Source: Mycobacterium sp. BK086
GTDB lineage: Bacteria > Actinomycetota > Actinomycetes > Mycobacteriales > Mycobacteriaceae
Direction of reading: 5' to 3'
Assembly: GCA_004362315.1 (NCBI GenBank)
Contig: SNWL01000007.1
Coordinates: 372,001 to 436,000 of the forward strand
DNA: 64,000 nucleotides
In this document: positions 43,938-53,319 of the stretch, in pieces
Layout: each line of letters opens with the position of its first letter
How positions within the stretch are numbered: position 1 is the stretch's first letter
Notes under the pieces: generated by a model
Told to the model about the DNA's origin: nothing
What the model saw: the letters and a program-made list of their open reading frames with translations, nothing else
The model's database searches: none
Made by a program: the position numbers and the translations under genes

Positions 43938-44765
43938 GTGAACGTCCTTCCACACCCGCGCACCGGGGTGCTGTTCGAGTCGCCGGTGCTGCCCGGGACC
44001 GGCTGGCCGGGAGACCCCGCCGTCCCCGAAACCCCGGTGGCCACGACCGCAAGGAAGGTGGCCGGGCTGGCGGCGGCGGCAGGGGACCTGGCCGACCTCG
44101 ACGCCATGGTCAGTGTGTGCCGGGCCTGCCCGAGGCTGGTCGCCTGGCGCGAGGAGGTGGCCGTCGCCAAACGGCGATCGTTCATCACCGAGCCGTACTG
44201 GGGCCGCCCGATCACCGGCTGGGGCGCGGCGCGGCCGAAGATCCTGGTGCTAGGCCTTGCCCCGGCCGCGCACGGCGGCAACCGTACGGGCCGGGTGTTC
44301 ACCGGTGACCGCTCGGGGGATCAGCTGTTCGCCGCGCTGTACCGCGCCGGGCTCGTCAACCAACCGACCAGTGTGGACGCCGCGGATGGCTTGGACACCA
44401 ACGAGATTCGGGTCGCCGCTGCGGTGCGATGCGCCCCACCCGCCAACAAACCGGCGCCCGACGAGCGCTCGACGTGTGAGCCGTGGCTGACTGCTGAGTG
44501 GCAGATGATCGCGCCGTCCGTTCGGGTGATCGTCACCCTCGGTGCGTTCGGCTGGGAGGCGGCGCTGCGGCTGCTCGCCAACGACCTTCCCGGGCCGGGG
44601 AAGCCCAAATTCGGCCACGGGGTCGTTGTCGAACTGCCGTCGGGACGGCAACTGTTGGGCTGCTATCACCCCAGCCAGCAGAATATGTTCACCGGCCGGC
44701 TCACCCCGGCCATGCTCGACGATGTCTTCACCGATGCGGCCAGGCGGGCCGGCCTGCGCGGCTAG
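43938..44765 (+). CDS. udgB: Type-5 uracil-DNA glycosylase UdgB
   Basis: Base-excision repair enzyme of 275 residues that removes uracil and some other damaged bases. Four cysteines bind a 4Fe-4S cluster (Cys61, Cys64, Cys165, Cys180). Motif [15 protein letters not shown] lies near 106-119 and lacks the catalytic Asp/Asn, as is typical of family 5; motif [13 protein letters not shown] lies near the end. Orthologue of Rv1259. GTG start with a -10-like box six bases upstream suggests a leaderless message. Confidence 0.95.
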   Translation: MNVLPHPRTGVLFESPVLPGTGWPGDPAVPETPVATTARKVAGLAAAAGDLADLDAMVSVCRACPRLVAWREEVAVAKRRSFITEPYWGRPITGWGAARPKILVLGLAPAAHGGNRTGRVFTGDRSGDQLFAALYRAGLVNQPTSVDAADGLDTNEIRVAAAVRCAPPANKPAPDERSTCEPWLTAEWQMIAPSVRVIVTLGAFGWEAALRLLANDLPGPGKPKFGHGVVVELPSGRQLLGCYHPSQQNMFTGRLTPAMLDDVFTDAARRAGLRG

Positions 44766-44803
44766 CGGGAAACAAGTGCGGCGGTCGTATCGTTGAGGCT
44801 GCT

Positions 44804-45835
44804 ATGCGGCTTTCTGTCCTCGACCTCGTTCCCGTGCGCACCGACCAGACCACTGGTGACGCGCTGGCGGCCACGGTGCGGCTGGCGCAGACCGCCGACC
44901 GGCTGGGGTTCACCCGGTACTGGGTGGCCGAGCACCACAACATGCCTGCGGTCGCGGCCACCAGCCCGCCGGTGATCCTGGCCTACCTGGCCGCCCAGAC
45001 CACGCAGCTGCGGCTGGGGTCGGGCGGGGTGATGCTGCCCAATCATGCGCCGCTGGCCGTTGCCGAACAGTTCGCACTGCTGGAGGCCGCCGCACCCGGG
45101 CGCATCGATCTGGGTATCGGCCGGGCGCCGGGCTCGGATCCGGTGACGTCGATCATGCTGCGGGGCACCCGCGACGATTCCGATATCGAGAACTTCCCGC
45201 AATACCTCGACGACGTCGCGGCGTTGATGAGCGCGTACGGGGTCCGCATTCCGATCCGCAACCAGGACTACATCCTCAAGGCCACTCCCGCGGCGGTCGA
45301 GGAGCCGCGCCTGTGGCTGTTGGGCTCGTCGATGTATTCGGCGCATCTGGCCGCGGCCAAGGGTCTGCCGTACGTGTTCGCCCATCACTTCGCGGGGCAG
45401 GGCACCGTGGAAGCGCTGGCGACCTATCGCTCGGAGTTCCGGCCGAGTGACGTGGCGAGCGAGCCGGTGACGTTCATGACCGTCAACGCGGTGGTCGCAC
45501 CGACGCGCGCTGAAGCCGAGGCGCTGCTGCTGCCGAACCTGCAGATGATGGCGCGGTTGCGCACCGGTCAGCCGCTGGGCCCGCTGGACCTCGTCGAGGA
45601 CGCCGCGGCGCTGACGATGCACCCGCAGGCCGAGGCCATCATCGAGTCTGGCCGCGCCAAGGCGGTGATGGGTTCGCCTTCCGAGGCGGCTGAGCAGGTC
45701 CGGGCGGTGGCCGAGGAATTCGATGTCGACGAGGTGATGGTCAATCCGGTCGCGTCGGCGCATCGTGGCACCGATCCTCGTACTGCGCCGGCCCGCGAGG
45801 CCACGCTGGAGCTGCTCGCCAAAGAGCTGTTCTAG
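44804..45835 (+). CDS. Luciferase-like (LLM) flavin-dependent oxidoreductase
   Basis: FMN- or F420-dependent TIM-barrel monooxygenase of 343 residues, MsnO8-type LLM subfamily. Hallmarks: SVLDLVPV at the N-terminus, RYWVAEHHNMP near 40, LGSGGVMLPNHAPL near 73, RIDLGIGRAPGSD near 105. Substrate unknown. ATG 44804 has GAGG five bases upstream. The gene at this position in M. tuberculosis (Rv1260) is a different, FAD-type monooxygenase, so this locus differs. Convergent with the nitroreductase gene over 16 bases. Confidence 0.9.
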   Translation: MRLSVLDLVPVRTDQTTGDALAATVRLAQTADRLGFTRYWVAEHHNMPAVAATSPPVILAYLAAQTTQLRLGSGGVMLPNHAPLAVAEQFALLEAAAPGRIDLGIGRAPGSDPVTSIMLRGTRDDSDIENFPQYLDDVAALMSAYGVRIPIRNQDYILKATPAAVEEPRLWLLGSSMYSAHLAAAKGLPYVFAHHFAGQGTVEALATYRSEFRPSDVASEPVTFMTVNAVVAPTRAEAEALLLPNLQMMARLRTGQPLGPLDLVEDAAALTMHPQAEAIIESGRAKAVMGSPSEAAEQVRAVAEEFDVDEVMVNPVASAHRGTDPRTAPAREATLELLAKELF

Positions 45836-45851
45836 CTCAACGCTTTTCGCC

Positions 45852-46289
45852 TCAGGGCGTCAGGCGCACGATCGGAATCGGCCGCGTGGTGCCCTGCTGA
45901 TACGTGGAATACCGGCCGCCGTTCGCTGAGTCGCAGAGCTGCCACAACCGGGCATAGTCTGGATCGTCCGGCAGCAGGATGTGTGCGGTGACCGCTAAAC
46001 GCCTTCTGCCGAGGTTGATTTCGACACGGGGCTGGGCACGCAGGTTGTGATACCAGGCCGGGTTGCGGTCCGCGCCGCCGTTGGAGGCGACGATCAGGTA
46101 GTCGCCACCGTCGCGGTAGTAGGCGAGCAGAAGGGAGCGCGGCTGACCGGTCTTCGCCCCGACGGTGTGCAGCATCAACGACGGTGGCACACCAGGCATC
46201 CGGTGCCCGATCCAGCCGTTGGTCCGTCGATAGATCCAGTCGTGCACCTTGACGAACGCCAACAGACCTCTATTGCTCAACGACGTCAT
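45852..46289 (-). CDS. F420-dependent nitroreductase-family (Ddn-like) protein
   Basis: A 145-residue split-barrel protein of the mycobacterial DDN family that uses deazaflavin F420, related to Rv1261c. Features: an N-terminal amphipathic helix (VHDWIYRRTNGWIGHR), LHTVGAKTGQPRSLLLAYYRDG, the NPAWYHNL motif and a C-terminal IPIVRL strand. Such enzymes reduce quinones or nitro compounds at the membrane. Start ATG 46289; ten bases separate it from the HIT gene on the same strand. Confidence 0.9.
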   Translation of the reverse strand: MTSLSNRGLLAFVKVHDWIYRRTNGWIGHRMPGVPPSLMLHTVGAKTGQPRSLLLAYYRDGGDYLIVASNGGADRNPAWYHNLRAQPRVEINLGRRRLAVTAHILLPDDPDYARLWQLCDSANGGRYSTYQQGTTRPIPIVRLTP

Positions 46290-46299
46290 GGCACCACTC

Positions 46300-46731
46300 T
46301 CATCCGGTCGTATCCAGTGCGGCCAGGGCGTCGCGCAGAATTCGCCCGGTGTTCTCGCGGTCGGGATCGCGGCGCAGCAGCATCCCCTTGGCGAACGAGA
46401 TCTTGTCGCCATCGCGGCGGGGCACCACGTGCAGGTGAATGTGGAACACCGTCTGAAACGCCGACTTGCCGTCGTTGATGGCGATGTTGTTCCCCGTCGC
46501 GCCCAGCCCGGACGCGCGGGTGGCTTGGGCGATTCGCTGCCCGACGGCCATCATGCTCGCCAGCGTCTCAGCAGGCGTATCGGTCAGGTCGACGCTGTGC
46601 CGCTTCGGAATGACCAGTGTGTGGCCGATGGTGAACGGCCGGATATCGAGGATGCCCAGGTAGTCGTCGTCTTCGTAGACGCGGATGGCCGGCGCCCTAC
46701 CGGCGACGATCTCGCAGAACACGCATGCCAT
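46300..46731 (-). CDS. HIT-family nucleotide hydrolase/transferase
   Basis: A 143-residue histidine-triad protein (Rv1262c-like), probably hydrolysing adenosine-linked phosphoramidates. The catalytic triad HIHLH places His97, His99 and His101; Cys3 and Cys6 form the usual N-terminal zinc pair with downstream histidines. Cotranscribed with the Ddn-like gene and divergent from amiB2 over 36 bases. Confidence 0.94.
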   Translation of the reverse strand: MACVFCEIVAGRAPAIRVYEDDDYLGILDIRPFTIGHTLVIPKRHSVDLTDTPAETLASMMAVGQRIAQATRASGLGATGNNIAINDGKSAFQTVFHIHLHVVPRRDGDKISFAKGMLLRRDPDRENTGRILRDALAALDTTG

Positions 46732-46767
46732 CTCGCCACCGTAGCGGTCGGCGCTACGCTGCGGCAG

Positions 46768-48159
46768 ATGGACTCCACCGACATTGCGTTTGCCGGCGCC
46801 GCCGAGCAGGCGCGCATGCTCGTCAACGGCACGATCACCGCACCTGCGCTGTTGGAGCTCTATCTAGACCGGATCGCCCGCGTCGACCGGGAGTTGCGCT
46901 CCTACCGCGTGGTGTTCACCGACAACGCGCGTCGCGATGCCGCGGCTGCCCAGGAACTGCTCGACGCCGGCGAACGCAGGCCTCTGTTGGGGGTGCCGAT
47001 CGCCATCAAGGACGACGTCGATGTCGCCGGCGAGTTCACCTGTTACGGCAGCAGCGCCTACGGTTTGGCGCCGACCGCCGACGCCGATGTGGTGCGCCGG
47101 CTGCGTGAGGCGGGCGCGGTGATCCTGGGTAAGACCGCCGTTCCCGAGATGATGCTCTGGCCCTTCACCGAGACCATCGCATTCGGTGCCACGCACAACC
47201 CGTGGGACCTGGCTCGTGCCCCCGGCGGGAGCAGCGGCGGCAGCGGGGCGGCGGTGGCCGCGGGATTGGCACCGATGGCCCTGGGATCCGACGGCGCCGG
47301 ATCCATCCGGATTCCGTCCACCTGGTGCGGGCTCTTCGGACTCAAGCCGCAGCGTGACCGCGTGCCGATGGCCCCGCACGACGACGCCTGGTGCGGCCTG
47401 TCCGTCAACGGCCCGCTGGCCCGCACCGTCGAGGACGCCGCACTGTTCCTCGACGCGACGACCACACAACCCGGCCCGCCTGGCGGATTCGTGACCGCGG
47501 CCGGCCGCGAGCCCGGCCGGCTGCGAATTGCGTTGAGCACCAAGGTGCCGCCGACGGTGATCGCGCGCATCGGGTCAGCGCAACAGAAAGCACTGGACGA
47601 AGCAGAGACGCTGTTGCGTGACCTCGGCCACGACGTGCTCTGGCGCGATCCGGACTATCCGGCCTGGGCCGTGTACGGCCATCTGCTGCCGCGGATGTGG
47701 CGAGGCTGCTACGAGGATGTCGCGGCGCTGCCGCATCGGGAGCGGCTCGAGCCGAGGACGAAGGGGATCGCCCGCCTCGGCCGGCTGATCTCCGACGCCC
47801 AGATCGCCCGGGTGCGGGCCGCCGAACCGGCACTGTGTGCTCGGGTGCAGTCGATCTTCGACGATGTCGACGTGGTGGTCACCCCCGGAACGGCGTTGGG
47901 GCCGTCCAGGATTGGCCAGTATCAGCGCCGCGGCGGGGTGTCGACGCTGGCGCGGGTGGCCTCCCGGGTGCCGTTCCAGGGCATCTTCAACGCGACCGGC
48001 CAACCCGCCGCGGTCGTGCCGTGGGGGCTGGACCGTGACGGGGTCCCGGTGTCTGTGCAATTGGTCGGCAGGCCGTCGGACGAGGCGACGCTGTTGTCGC
48101 TGAGTCACCAGATCGAAACCGCCCGCCCGTGGGCGCACCGTCGTCCCCCGGTGTCCTAG
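46768..48159 (+). CDS. amiB2: Amidase AmiB2
   Basis: Amidase-signature enzyme of 463 residues hydrolysing an amide bond. Catalytic Lys81 (IAIKDD), cis-Ser in GGSSGGSG (153-160) and nucleophile Ser179 in GAGSIRIP form the Ser-cisSer-Lys triad. Orthologue of Rv1263 (462 residues). The ATG at 46768 was chosen because it opens the homologous sequence. Its TAG is part of CTAG shared with the stop of the convergent cyclase gene. Natural substrate unknown. Confidence 0.93.
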   Translation: MDSTDIAFAGAAEQARMLVNGTITAPALLELYLDRIARVDRELRSYRVVFTDNARRDAAAAQELLDAGERRPLLGVPIAIKDDVDVAGEFTCYGSSAYGLAPTADADVVRRLREAGAVILGKTAVPEMMLWPFTETIAFGATHNPWDLARAPGGSSGGSGAAVAAGLAPMALGSDGAGSIRIPSTWCGLFGLKPQRDRVPMAPHDDAWCGLSVNGPLARTVEDAALFLDATTTQPGPPGGFVTAAGREPGRLRIALSTKVPPTVIARIGSAQQKALDEAETLLRDLGHDVLWRDPDYPAWAVYGHLLPRMWRGCYEDVAALPHRERLEPRTKGIARLGRLISDAQIARVRAAEPALCARVQSIFDDVDVVVTPGTALGPSRIGQYQRRGGVSTLARVASRVPFQGIFNATGQPAAVVPWGLDRDGVPVSVQLVGRPSDEATLLSLSHQIETARPWAHRRPPVS

Positions 48160-51100
48160 TCCATCGCCTCGGCAAGCGCCATATGTCCTTGGAAGTCAAG
48201 CGCATTGGCCATCGCCCGGTAGCGATCGCGGAAATCGCGGTAGCGCGCGTCGTCACCATCGCTGCGCGCCAGCAGTGCGCGCAGCCGTAGCAGCGGCACA
48301 TCGAACAAGACGAAGCCTGGATCGGTGGGCACCGCCGCCAACCGCTCGATATGCGTTCGTGCTTCCTGCACATCGTCGCCGGTTCCGCGCTGCAGTAACG
48401 CCTGCACCAGCACTGAGGTAGCGGGGCCGCGCAGAATCATCTCGCCGGTGTCGGCGGTGCTGTCGACCAGTGTCCTGGCCATCCGTATCGCGCCGTCGAC
48501 ATTTCCGAATCTCGCGCGGTAGGACGCCAGTGCAACAGTGGCCGGAGTTGCTCGAAACCCGTTCTCTTCTCCCACGACCGAATCGAGAACTTCCTCGAGG
48601 ACTTGGGCGCCGATCGCCGGGTCGATATCGTCACGGGCGATCGACGCAGCGCCATAGGCGAACCCGGCCATGCCAAGGGTGAAGTCATCACCCGACTGTT
48701 CGGCGGTGCTGAAGGCATTTCGCACTGCTTCGAAGAAGGTGTCGTCGGGCACGAAAACGCCGTTCAGTAGCAGCATTCCGTAGGGATAGGAGACAACGAT
48801 CACCCGGGTGACAGCGTCCGAACCAGTCGCCAACGCAATGCCCTCGGCGAAGTCCGTGCGCCAGCCGGGTCGCCCCAATGTGCACCGGGCTACGCCACGC
48901 AGCATGGTCGCCTGGGCCAGCGGGGAACCGATGAGCAATTCGCCCATCGTGGCGTCGCCTCCGGCCGTATCGATGACGCGTTGCGCCGTTCGTGCCGCCG
49001 CCTCGGCCTGGCCGGCGTGCAGTCGTGCGGTGATCACACCGTGCAACAAGCCCACCGTCAGCAGGGGGTCGCCGATCGATTCGACGAGCTGCTCCTGCTC
49101 GCCGGCGATCATCACGGCGTCATGGTGTTTGTTCAACAGTGTCATCGACACTGGCAAGCCTGCCATCGCGATAGCCAGGGACCGGCGATCGTCTGCCTGC
49201 TCGCAGAGTACGCGAAGCTCGTCGAATCCGGTATCGGCGACGCGCCCGCCGCCACGATATGCACTGGCACACAACAATGTTCGTGGCGCTATCCGTAGCG
49301 CGACGATATCGGGGGAGTTGTTGGGCAGTTCGTCAGCGACCTGTCTGGCCCGCTGCCAACTCGCGCGGGCCGCGGCGATGTCCCGATTGGTCAGCCACTG
49401 TCCGGCCCGCATATGCCAGTCGAACGCCGTCCGCAGGTCGCCGGCGGCCTCGAAATGCTCGGCGACGGCGGCGGCCCTGTCGTCGCCGCAGCTCTGGGTC
49501 TGGATGAGCGCGGCCAGCTGGCGGTGCAGCCCGGTGCGGTCGGACTTGAGCTGCGATTCGTAGGCCACGGTGCGGATCAGGGGATGCTTGAAGGCGTAGT
49601 CGTCGTGTGATGTGAACTGCACGCGTGTCACGAGTTCGGCGTCCAACAGCTCGCTGAAAGCCGGTGTCACACCCAGACCTTCGAGTAGCTCCGCGTTGAA
49701 GCGGGACCCGATGACCGATGCCGCCGACAGCGTTCTCTTCGCGGCAGTGCCGAGCCGGTCGATACGCGCGGCGATCGCGGCCTGCAGTGTGGCAGGTACC
49801 CGAATATCTGCAATATCGACCGTGCAGCTGTATCCGGCCTGAACTCCTTCCAGCACACCGCGTTCCGCGAGGTCGCGAACGATCTCCTCGGCGAAGAACG
49901 GATTGCCGGCCGCCCGTTCGGCGATGTGGTCGACAAGCTCTCGTACCGAGGAGTGCCGGCCCAGCAGCTCACTGGTCAGCGCCGAGGTCTGCGTATTGCT
50001 CAACGGCCGCAACGTGATCGTCTGGGCGCCCGGCGCTTTGGCCAGCGCACCCCGGTATTCGGGCCGGAAGGTGATCAGCACGAGTGACGGAGTCTGCGGC
50101 GCCACCTCGAGAAAACTCGACAACAGGGCTTCGCTGGGTTCGTCGATCCAATGCGCGTCTTCGAGCACGAACATCGTTGGCCGCCGCCGGGCCATCAGGG
50201 CGGCGTCGAGCAGGCTCGTCAGCCTGCGTCGGCGCGCATCGGCTTCGATCGCCGGTGTCTGCGCGTCGCGATCGGCGATTCCCAGCAGATCGTCAACCAG
50301 CAGCAGATCATCGGCGCCGGTCTCGGGCACTCGTTCGCGAACCTGGGCTCTGGCCGCCGCCTTGTCCATTCCGGCGACGTCGAGGGCCGCGGCCAGCAGT
50401 GCTGAGGCGGCGTGGAAGGGCAGGTCGCTGGTGTGCGATTCGCAGGAGGCGGCGATCACGTCGACGTCGAGTTCGGCCGCGCGCGCGGTGACCTCCTGGA
50501 CGATGCGACTTTTACCGATCCCCGGTGGGCCGACAAGGTTGACCACACCGCCCGCCCCGCCGATGGCCTCGTCGAGCATGCCGGCGATGCTGGCCAGCTC
50601 CCAGGTACGGCCGACGAGTGTGGTCTCGGCCGTCTGCCTGCGGCGCAGCCGGCTCGACACACCCAGCAGGCGTCGCGCCGTCATGGGTGCCTGCGCGCCC
50701 TTGACATGAACCTGCTCCGCGTCAGCCAACTCGACCGTGCCGTCGACCAGTTGAGCGGTGGATTCACTGAGCATCACCCCGCCGGGCGGTGCCACCGATT
50801 CCATCCGCTGCGCCAGCCCGACCTGTTCACCCACGGCGGTGTAACTCGTTGGGCTCGACGTGATGTCGCCGGTGATGACCTGCCCGGAGTTCAGGCCGAC
50901 TCGCAGCTCGAACTGCAGTCCGTCGACCTTCTCGATCTCGGCTGCCAGCTGGCGGGCCTCGTTCTGCAAGCCGAGGGCCGCCAGGCACGCGCGAAATGCG
51001 TGATCCTCGAGGGCGGCCGGTGCGCCGAAGATCGCCATGATGCCGTCACCGGTGAACTTGTCGACCGTGCCGCCGTAGCGGGTCACGACACCGGTGGCCC

Positions 51101-51317
51101 GTTCGACCAGATTGGTCATGATTTCGCGCAGCCGTTCCGGGCCCAACGCGGCGGCGAGGTCCATCGACCGCACCACGTCGGCGAACAGGACCGTGACCTG
51201 TTTGTACTCCGCGGGCATCTCGGTGTCGGTGAGCGGCGAACCGCACGAGTCGCAGAACCGCGCGCCCGGGCGCGGCTGGGCGCCACATACTCGGCACGTC
51301 GCGCTATCGACCGCCAC
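48156..51317 (-). CDS. Zinc-ribbon / class III cyclase-like / AAA ATPase / helical-repeat fusion
   Basis: Signalling protein of 1053 residues. A zinc ribbon (Cys8, 11, 22, 25) precedes a class III nucleotide cyclase domain (about 40-200) with metal residues Asp47 and Asp91 and Lys87. The adenine-specifying Asp is Thr160, and the transition-state Asn is Gly167 before Arg171, so cyclase activity is doubtful. An AAA/STAND ATPase follows (Walker A GPPGIGKS near 262; LVLEDAHWID-like Walker B near 395), then about 500 residues of helical repeats. No LuxR domain is seen at the C-terminus. Likely a large ATP-switch regulator. Convergent with amiB2. Confidence 0.88.
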   Translation of the reverse strand: MAVDSATCRVCGAQPRPGARFCDSCGSPLTDTEMPAEYKQVTVLFADVVRSMDLAAALGPERLREIMTNLVERATGVVTRYGGTVDKFTGDGIMAIFGAPAALEDHAFRACLAALGLQNEARQLAAEIEKVDGLQFELRVGLNSGQVITGDITSSPTSYTAVGEQVGLAQRMESVAPPGGVMLSESTAQLVDGTVELADAEQVHVKGAQAPMTARRLLGVSSRLRRRQTAETTLVGRTWELASIAGMLDEAIGGAGGVVNLVGPPGIGKSRIVQEVTARAAELDVDVIAASCESHTSDLPFHAASALLAAALDVAGMDKAAARAQVRERVPETGADDLLLVDDLLGIADRDAQTPAIEADARRRRLTSLLDAALMARRRPTMFVLEDAHWIDEPSEALLSSFLEVAPQTPSLVLITFRPEYRGALAKAPGAQTITLRPLSNTQTSALTSELLGRHSSVRELVDHIAERAAGNPFFAEEIVRDLAERGVLEGVQAGYSCTVDIADIRVPATLQAAIAARIDRLGTAAKRTLSAASVIGSRFNAELLEGLGVTPAFSELLDAELVTRVQFTSHDDYAFKHPLIRTVAYESQLKSDRTGLHRQLAALIQTQSCGDDRAAAVAEHFEAAGDLRTAFDWHMRAGQWLTNRDIAAARASWQRARQVADELPNNSPDIVALRIAPRTLLCASAYRGGGRVADTGFDELRVLCEQADDRRSLAIAMAGLPVSMTLLNKHHDAVMIAGEQEQLVESIGDPLLTVGLLHGVITARLHAGQAEAAARTAQRVIDTAGGDATMGELLIGSPLAQATMLRGVARCTLGRPGWRTDFAEGIALATGSDAVTRVIVVSYPYGMLLLNGVFVPDDTFFEAVRNAFSTAEQSGDDFTLGMAGFAYGAASIARDDIDPAIGAQVLEEVLDSVVGEENGFRATPATVALASYRARFGNVDGAIRMARTLVDSTADTGEMILRGPATSVLVQALLQRGTGDDVQEARTHIERLAAVPTDPGFVLFDVPLLRLRALLARSDGDDARYRDFRDRYRAMANALDFQGHMALAEAMD

Positions 51318-51355
51318 CTGACCGAGAATAAGCGGCCATGGCCTGCGCCGAAGGG

Positions 51356-51859
51356 TTATCGAGCGCCCGTCAGCGCCGCACTCCAGGCGCCGAGTTTGTC
51401 GGCGTAGCGCATGGTTTGCGCGGGACTGGTCGACGGCAGCCGCAGGGTGGTTGCTGGTAGCTCGAGATGGACGAGCCGGGTGAAGTTACGCTCGGCGGCA
51501 GCGCCGTTGAACAGCACGAGATCGGCTTTGGTGTGCGTGGCAAAGAACCTGGCGAAGTCGTTGGGCACCATGCTGTCCGGTTCGATCGCGGAGTCCAGGC
51601 TGCCGATGCGCAGGCATCCCTTGAGCACATCCCAGACGGCGATCCCGTGACGGTCGAGCGTGGCGGTGCGTTGTTCGTACGGGGCATCGGCTTCACAGTC
51701 GAACAGCTCGCCGATGATGCGCCAGAACGCATTTCGCGGGTTGCCGTAGTACTGCCCGGACGCCAGCGACAGCACGCTGGGCATATTGCCGAGGATCACC
51801 AACCGCGCATCGGGGGAGCCGATCGGCGGCAGCCCCTCCAGGAGCGGGGATCGTGACAT
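51356..51859 (-). CDS. DNA-deoxyinosine glycosylase-like (UDG superfamily)
   Basis: A 167-residue protein with the pattern of hypoxanthine-DNA glycosylases (family 6 of the UDG superfamily): [30 protein letters not shown] near residues 20-49, then [18 protein letters not shown], and the final LPSTSPA motif. Such enzymes remove deaminated adenine from DNA. It lies alone, with its start region overlapping the upstream region of the divergent cyclase gene. Assignment from motif pattern only. Confidence 0.82.
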   Translation of the reverse strand: MSRSPLLEGLPPIGSPDARLVILGNMPSVLSLASGQYYGNPRNAFWRIIGELFDCEADAPYEQRTATLDRHGIAVWDVLKGCLRIGSLDSAIEPDSMVPNDFARFFATHTKADLVLFNGAAAERNFTRLVHLELPATTLRLPSTSPAQTMRYADKLGAWSAALTGAR

Positions 51860-51873
51860 CAGGAACGACGGTA

Positions 51874-51879
51874 TACGTT
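51874..51879 (+). promoter_or_regulatory. Candidate leaderless -10 box of the Rv1264-type cyclase
   Basis: TACGTT fits TANNNT and lies six bases before the GTG at 51886, where the homologous protein starts. Confidence 0.45.
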
Positions 51880-51885
51880 GGGGCG

Positions 51886-53007
51886 GTGACCGACACCGTC
51901 GACCCGGATGCTGCCGGGCTGCTCGACGGGTTGACGGGCGATGCCCGCGCCCAGCGGGCCGAACTGATCCCGTGGCTGCAGGAGCAGGGCATCACCGTCG
52001 AGGAGATTCAAGGATCGTTCGCGCCGATGCTGTTGCCCGGCCGCCGGAGTCTCGGCGATGACGGCACCCGGCTGTCGGTCCGGCAGATCAGCGAGCGGTC
52101 CGGTCTGGAGATCGACCAGATCATGCGGTTCCTGCGGGCCAGCGGGCTGGGGTCGGTGGAGGATCCGGACGCGGCGGTGTACCTGAAACCCGACGCGGAG
52201 ATCGTCGATCACATCAAGCGGTTCCTCGATCTCGGGTTGGACCCCGACCAGATGCTGACCGTGGTTCGGGTGTTGGCAGAAGGGCTTTCACGCGCGGCCG
52301 AGGCGATGCGCTACACCGGTGTGGCGTCGACGATGCACGCGGGGACGACCGAGCTCGAGATGGCCAAGGGCGTACAGGCCTTGGTGAGTAACGCAGCGCC
52401 GCTACTGGGCCCGATGATCCAGGACATGCTGATGCTGCAGCTGCGGCACGCGATGGAGACCGAAGCGGTCAACGCCAATGAACGAGCGGCGGGTGCGCCG
52501 TTGCCCGGGGCTCGCCTGGTGGCGGTCGCGTTCGCCGACCTGGTGGGCTTCACCCGGCTGGGGGAGACGGTCCCGCCCGAGGAACTCGAGCAGCTCGCCA
52601 ACCGGCTGGCCGACGCGGCTCGCGATGTGGCCGTGCCGCCGGTGCGGTTCGTCAAGACGATCGGTGACGCGGTGATGCTGGTGTCGACGGACGCGGCAGC
52701 GCTGCTGGAGGCGATGCTGACCCTGGTGGAAGCCACCGAGGCCGATGAGGCGCTCCCGCAGTTGCGGGTGGGCGTGGCATTCGGACCGGCGGTGAGCCGG
52801 GTCGGCGATTGGTTCGGCAGCCCGGTCAACCTGGCCAGCCGGGTCACGTCGGCCGCTCGGCCCGGATCGGTTCTGGTTGAGCAGGCCGCCCGCGAGAAAA
52901 TCGGCGACGATCGTTCCTTCGACTGGTCGTTCGCCAGGGCGCGGCGCCTCAAGGGTATTCAGGACGATGTCAAGCTCTTCCGCGCTCGTCGCGCCGAAAA
53001 GCCCTGA
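51886..53007 (+). CDS. pH-sensing-type adenylyl cyclase (Rv1264-like)
   Basis: Class III adenylyl cyclase of 373 residues making cAMP. The N-terminal about 200 residues are the helical autoinhibitory domain of Rv1264, which senses pH. The catalytic domain keeps every canonical residue: metal Asp218 and Asp261, Lys257 and Asp308 for adenine, Asn315 and Arg319 for the transition state. Start chosen at GTG 51886, where the sequence begins to match the Rv1264 N-terminus; GTG 51853 is in frame but would overlap the glycosylase start codon. It lacks the C-terminal extension of Rv1264 (397 residues). Confidence 0.92.
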   Translation: MTDTVDPDAAGLLDGLTGDARAQRAELIPWLQEQGITVEEIQGSFAPMLLPGRRSLGDDGTRLSVRQISERSGLEIDQIMRFLRASGLGSVEDPDAAVYLKPDAEIVDHIKRFLDLGLDPDQMLTVVRVLAEGLSRAAEAMRYTGVASTMHAGTTELEMAKGVQALVSNAAPLLGPMIQDMLMLQLRHAMETEAVNANERAAGAPLPGARLVAVAFADLVGFTRLGETVPPEELEQLANRLADAARDVAVPPVRFVKTIGDAVMLVSTDAAALLEAMLTLVEATEADEALPQLRVGVAFGPAVSRVGDWFGSPVNLASRVTSAARPGSVLVEQAAREKIGDDRSFDWSFARARRLKGIQDDVKLFRARRAEKP

Positions 53008-53019
53008 GCGGACGCGGGT

Positions 53020-53235
53020 TCAGCGCTTACGCACGACCGACCAGCCGCCGGCCAGCACGGCCACGATCAGCAGCACGATCGCCGCGCCTGGTCCGAGTAG
53101 CCACCACACCAACGCGACGGCGGCGACGGTCGGTGCTCCCACCAACAACGCCAACATCGCCGGGTGCTGGCGCGCCACGTCGCGCGCGGCCCGGGCGCGG
53201 TCGGGATCGAGCTCTTTGCCTGCCATGCGGCCCAT
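53020..53235 (-). CDS. Small membrane protein
   Basis: A 71-residue protein with a charged N-terminus (KELDPDRARAARDVARQHP) and two hydrophobic segments (about 27-45 and 48-66) closing in a basic end, so it is a two-helix membrane protein. Start could be ATG 53235 or ATG 53226; the latter lies seven bases after GATAAT and could be leaderless. Unknown function; convergent with the cyclase gene. Confidence 0.65.
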   Translation of the reverse strand: MGRMAGKELDPDRARAARDVARQHPAMLALLVGAPTVAAVALVWWLLGPGAAIVLLIVAVLAGGWSVVRKR

Positions 53236-53295
53236 TATCCGTGTCCGAAGCGGGTTTGTGCCCGTTCGCCCTCAGAGAATGCCTGGTGCTCATCT

Positions 53296-53317
53296 TGTAA
53301 CGGTGTAATCATGTAAT
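53296..53317 (+). promoter_or_regulatory. Three TGTAAY repeats on an 8-base period before the 53320 gene
   Basis: TGTAAC at 53296, TGTAAT at 53304 and TGTAAT at 53312, each exactly eight bases apart and ending two bases before the ATG. Could be operator half-sites (possibly for the gene's own product) and/or contain the -10 box. Meaning unknown. Confidence 0.5.
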
Positions 53318-53319
53318 TC

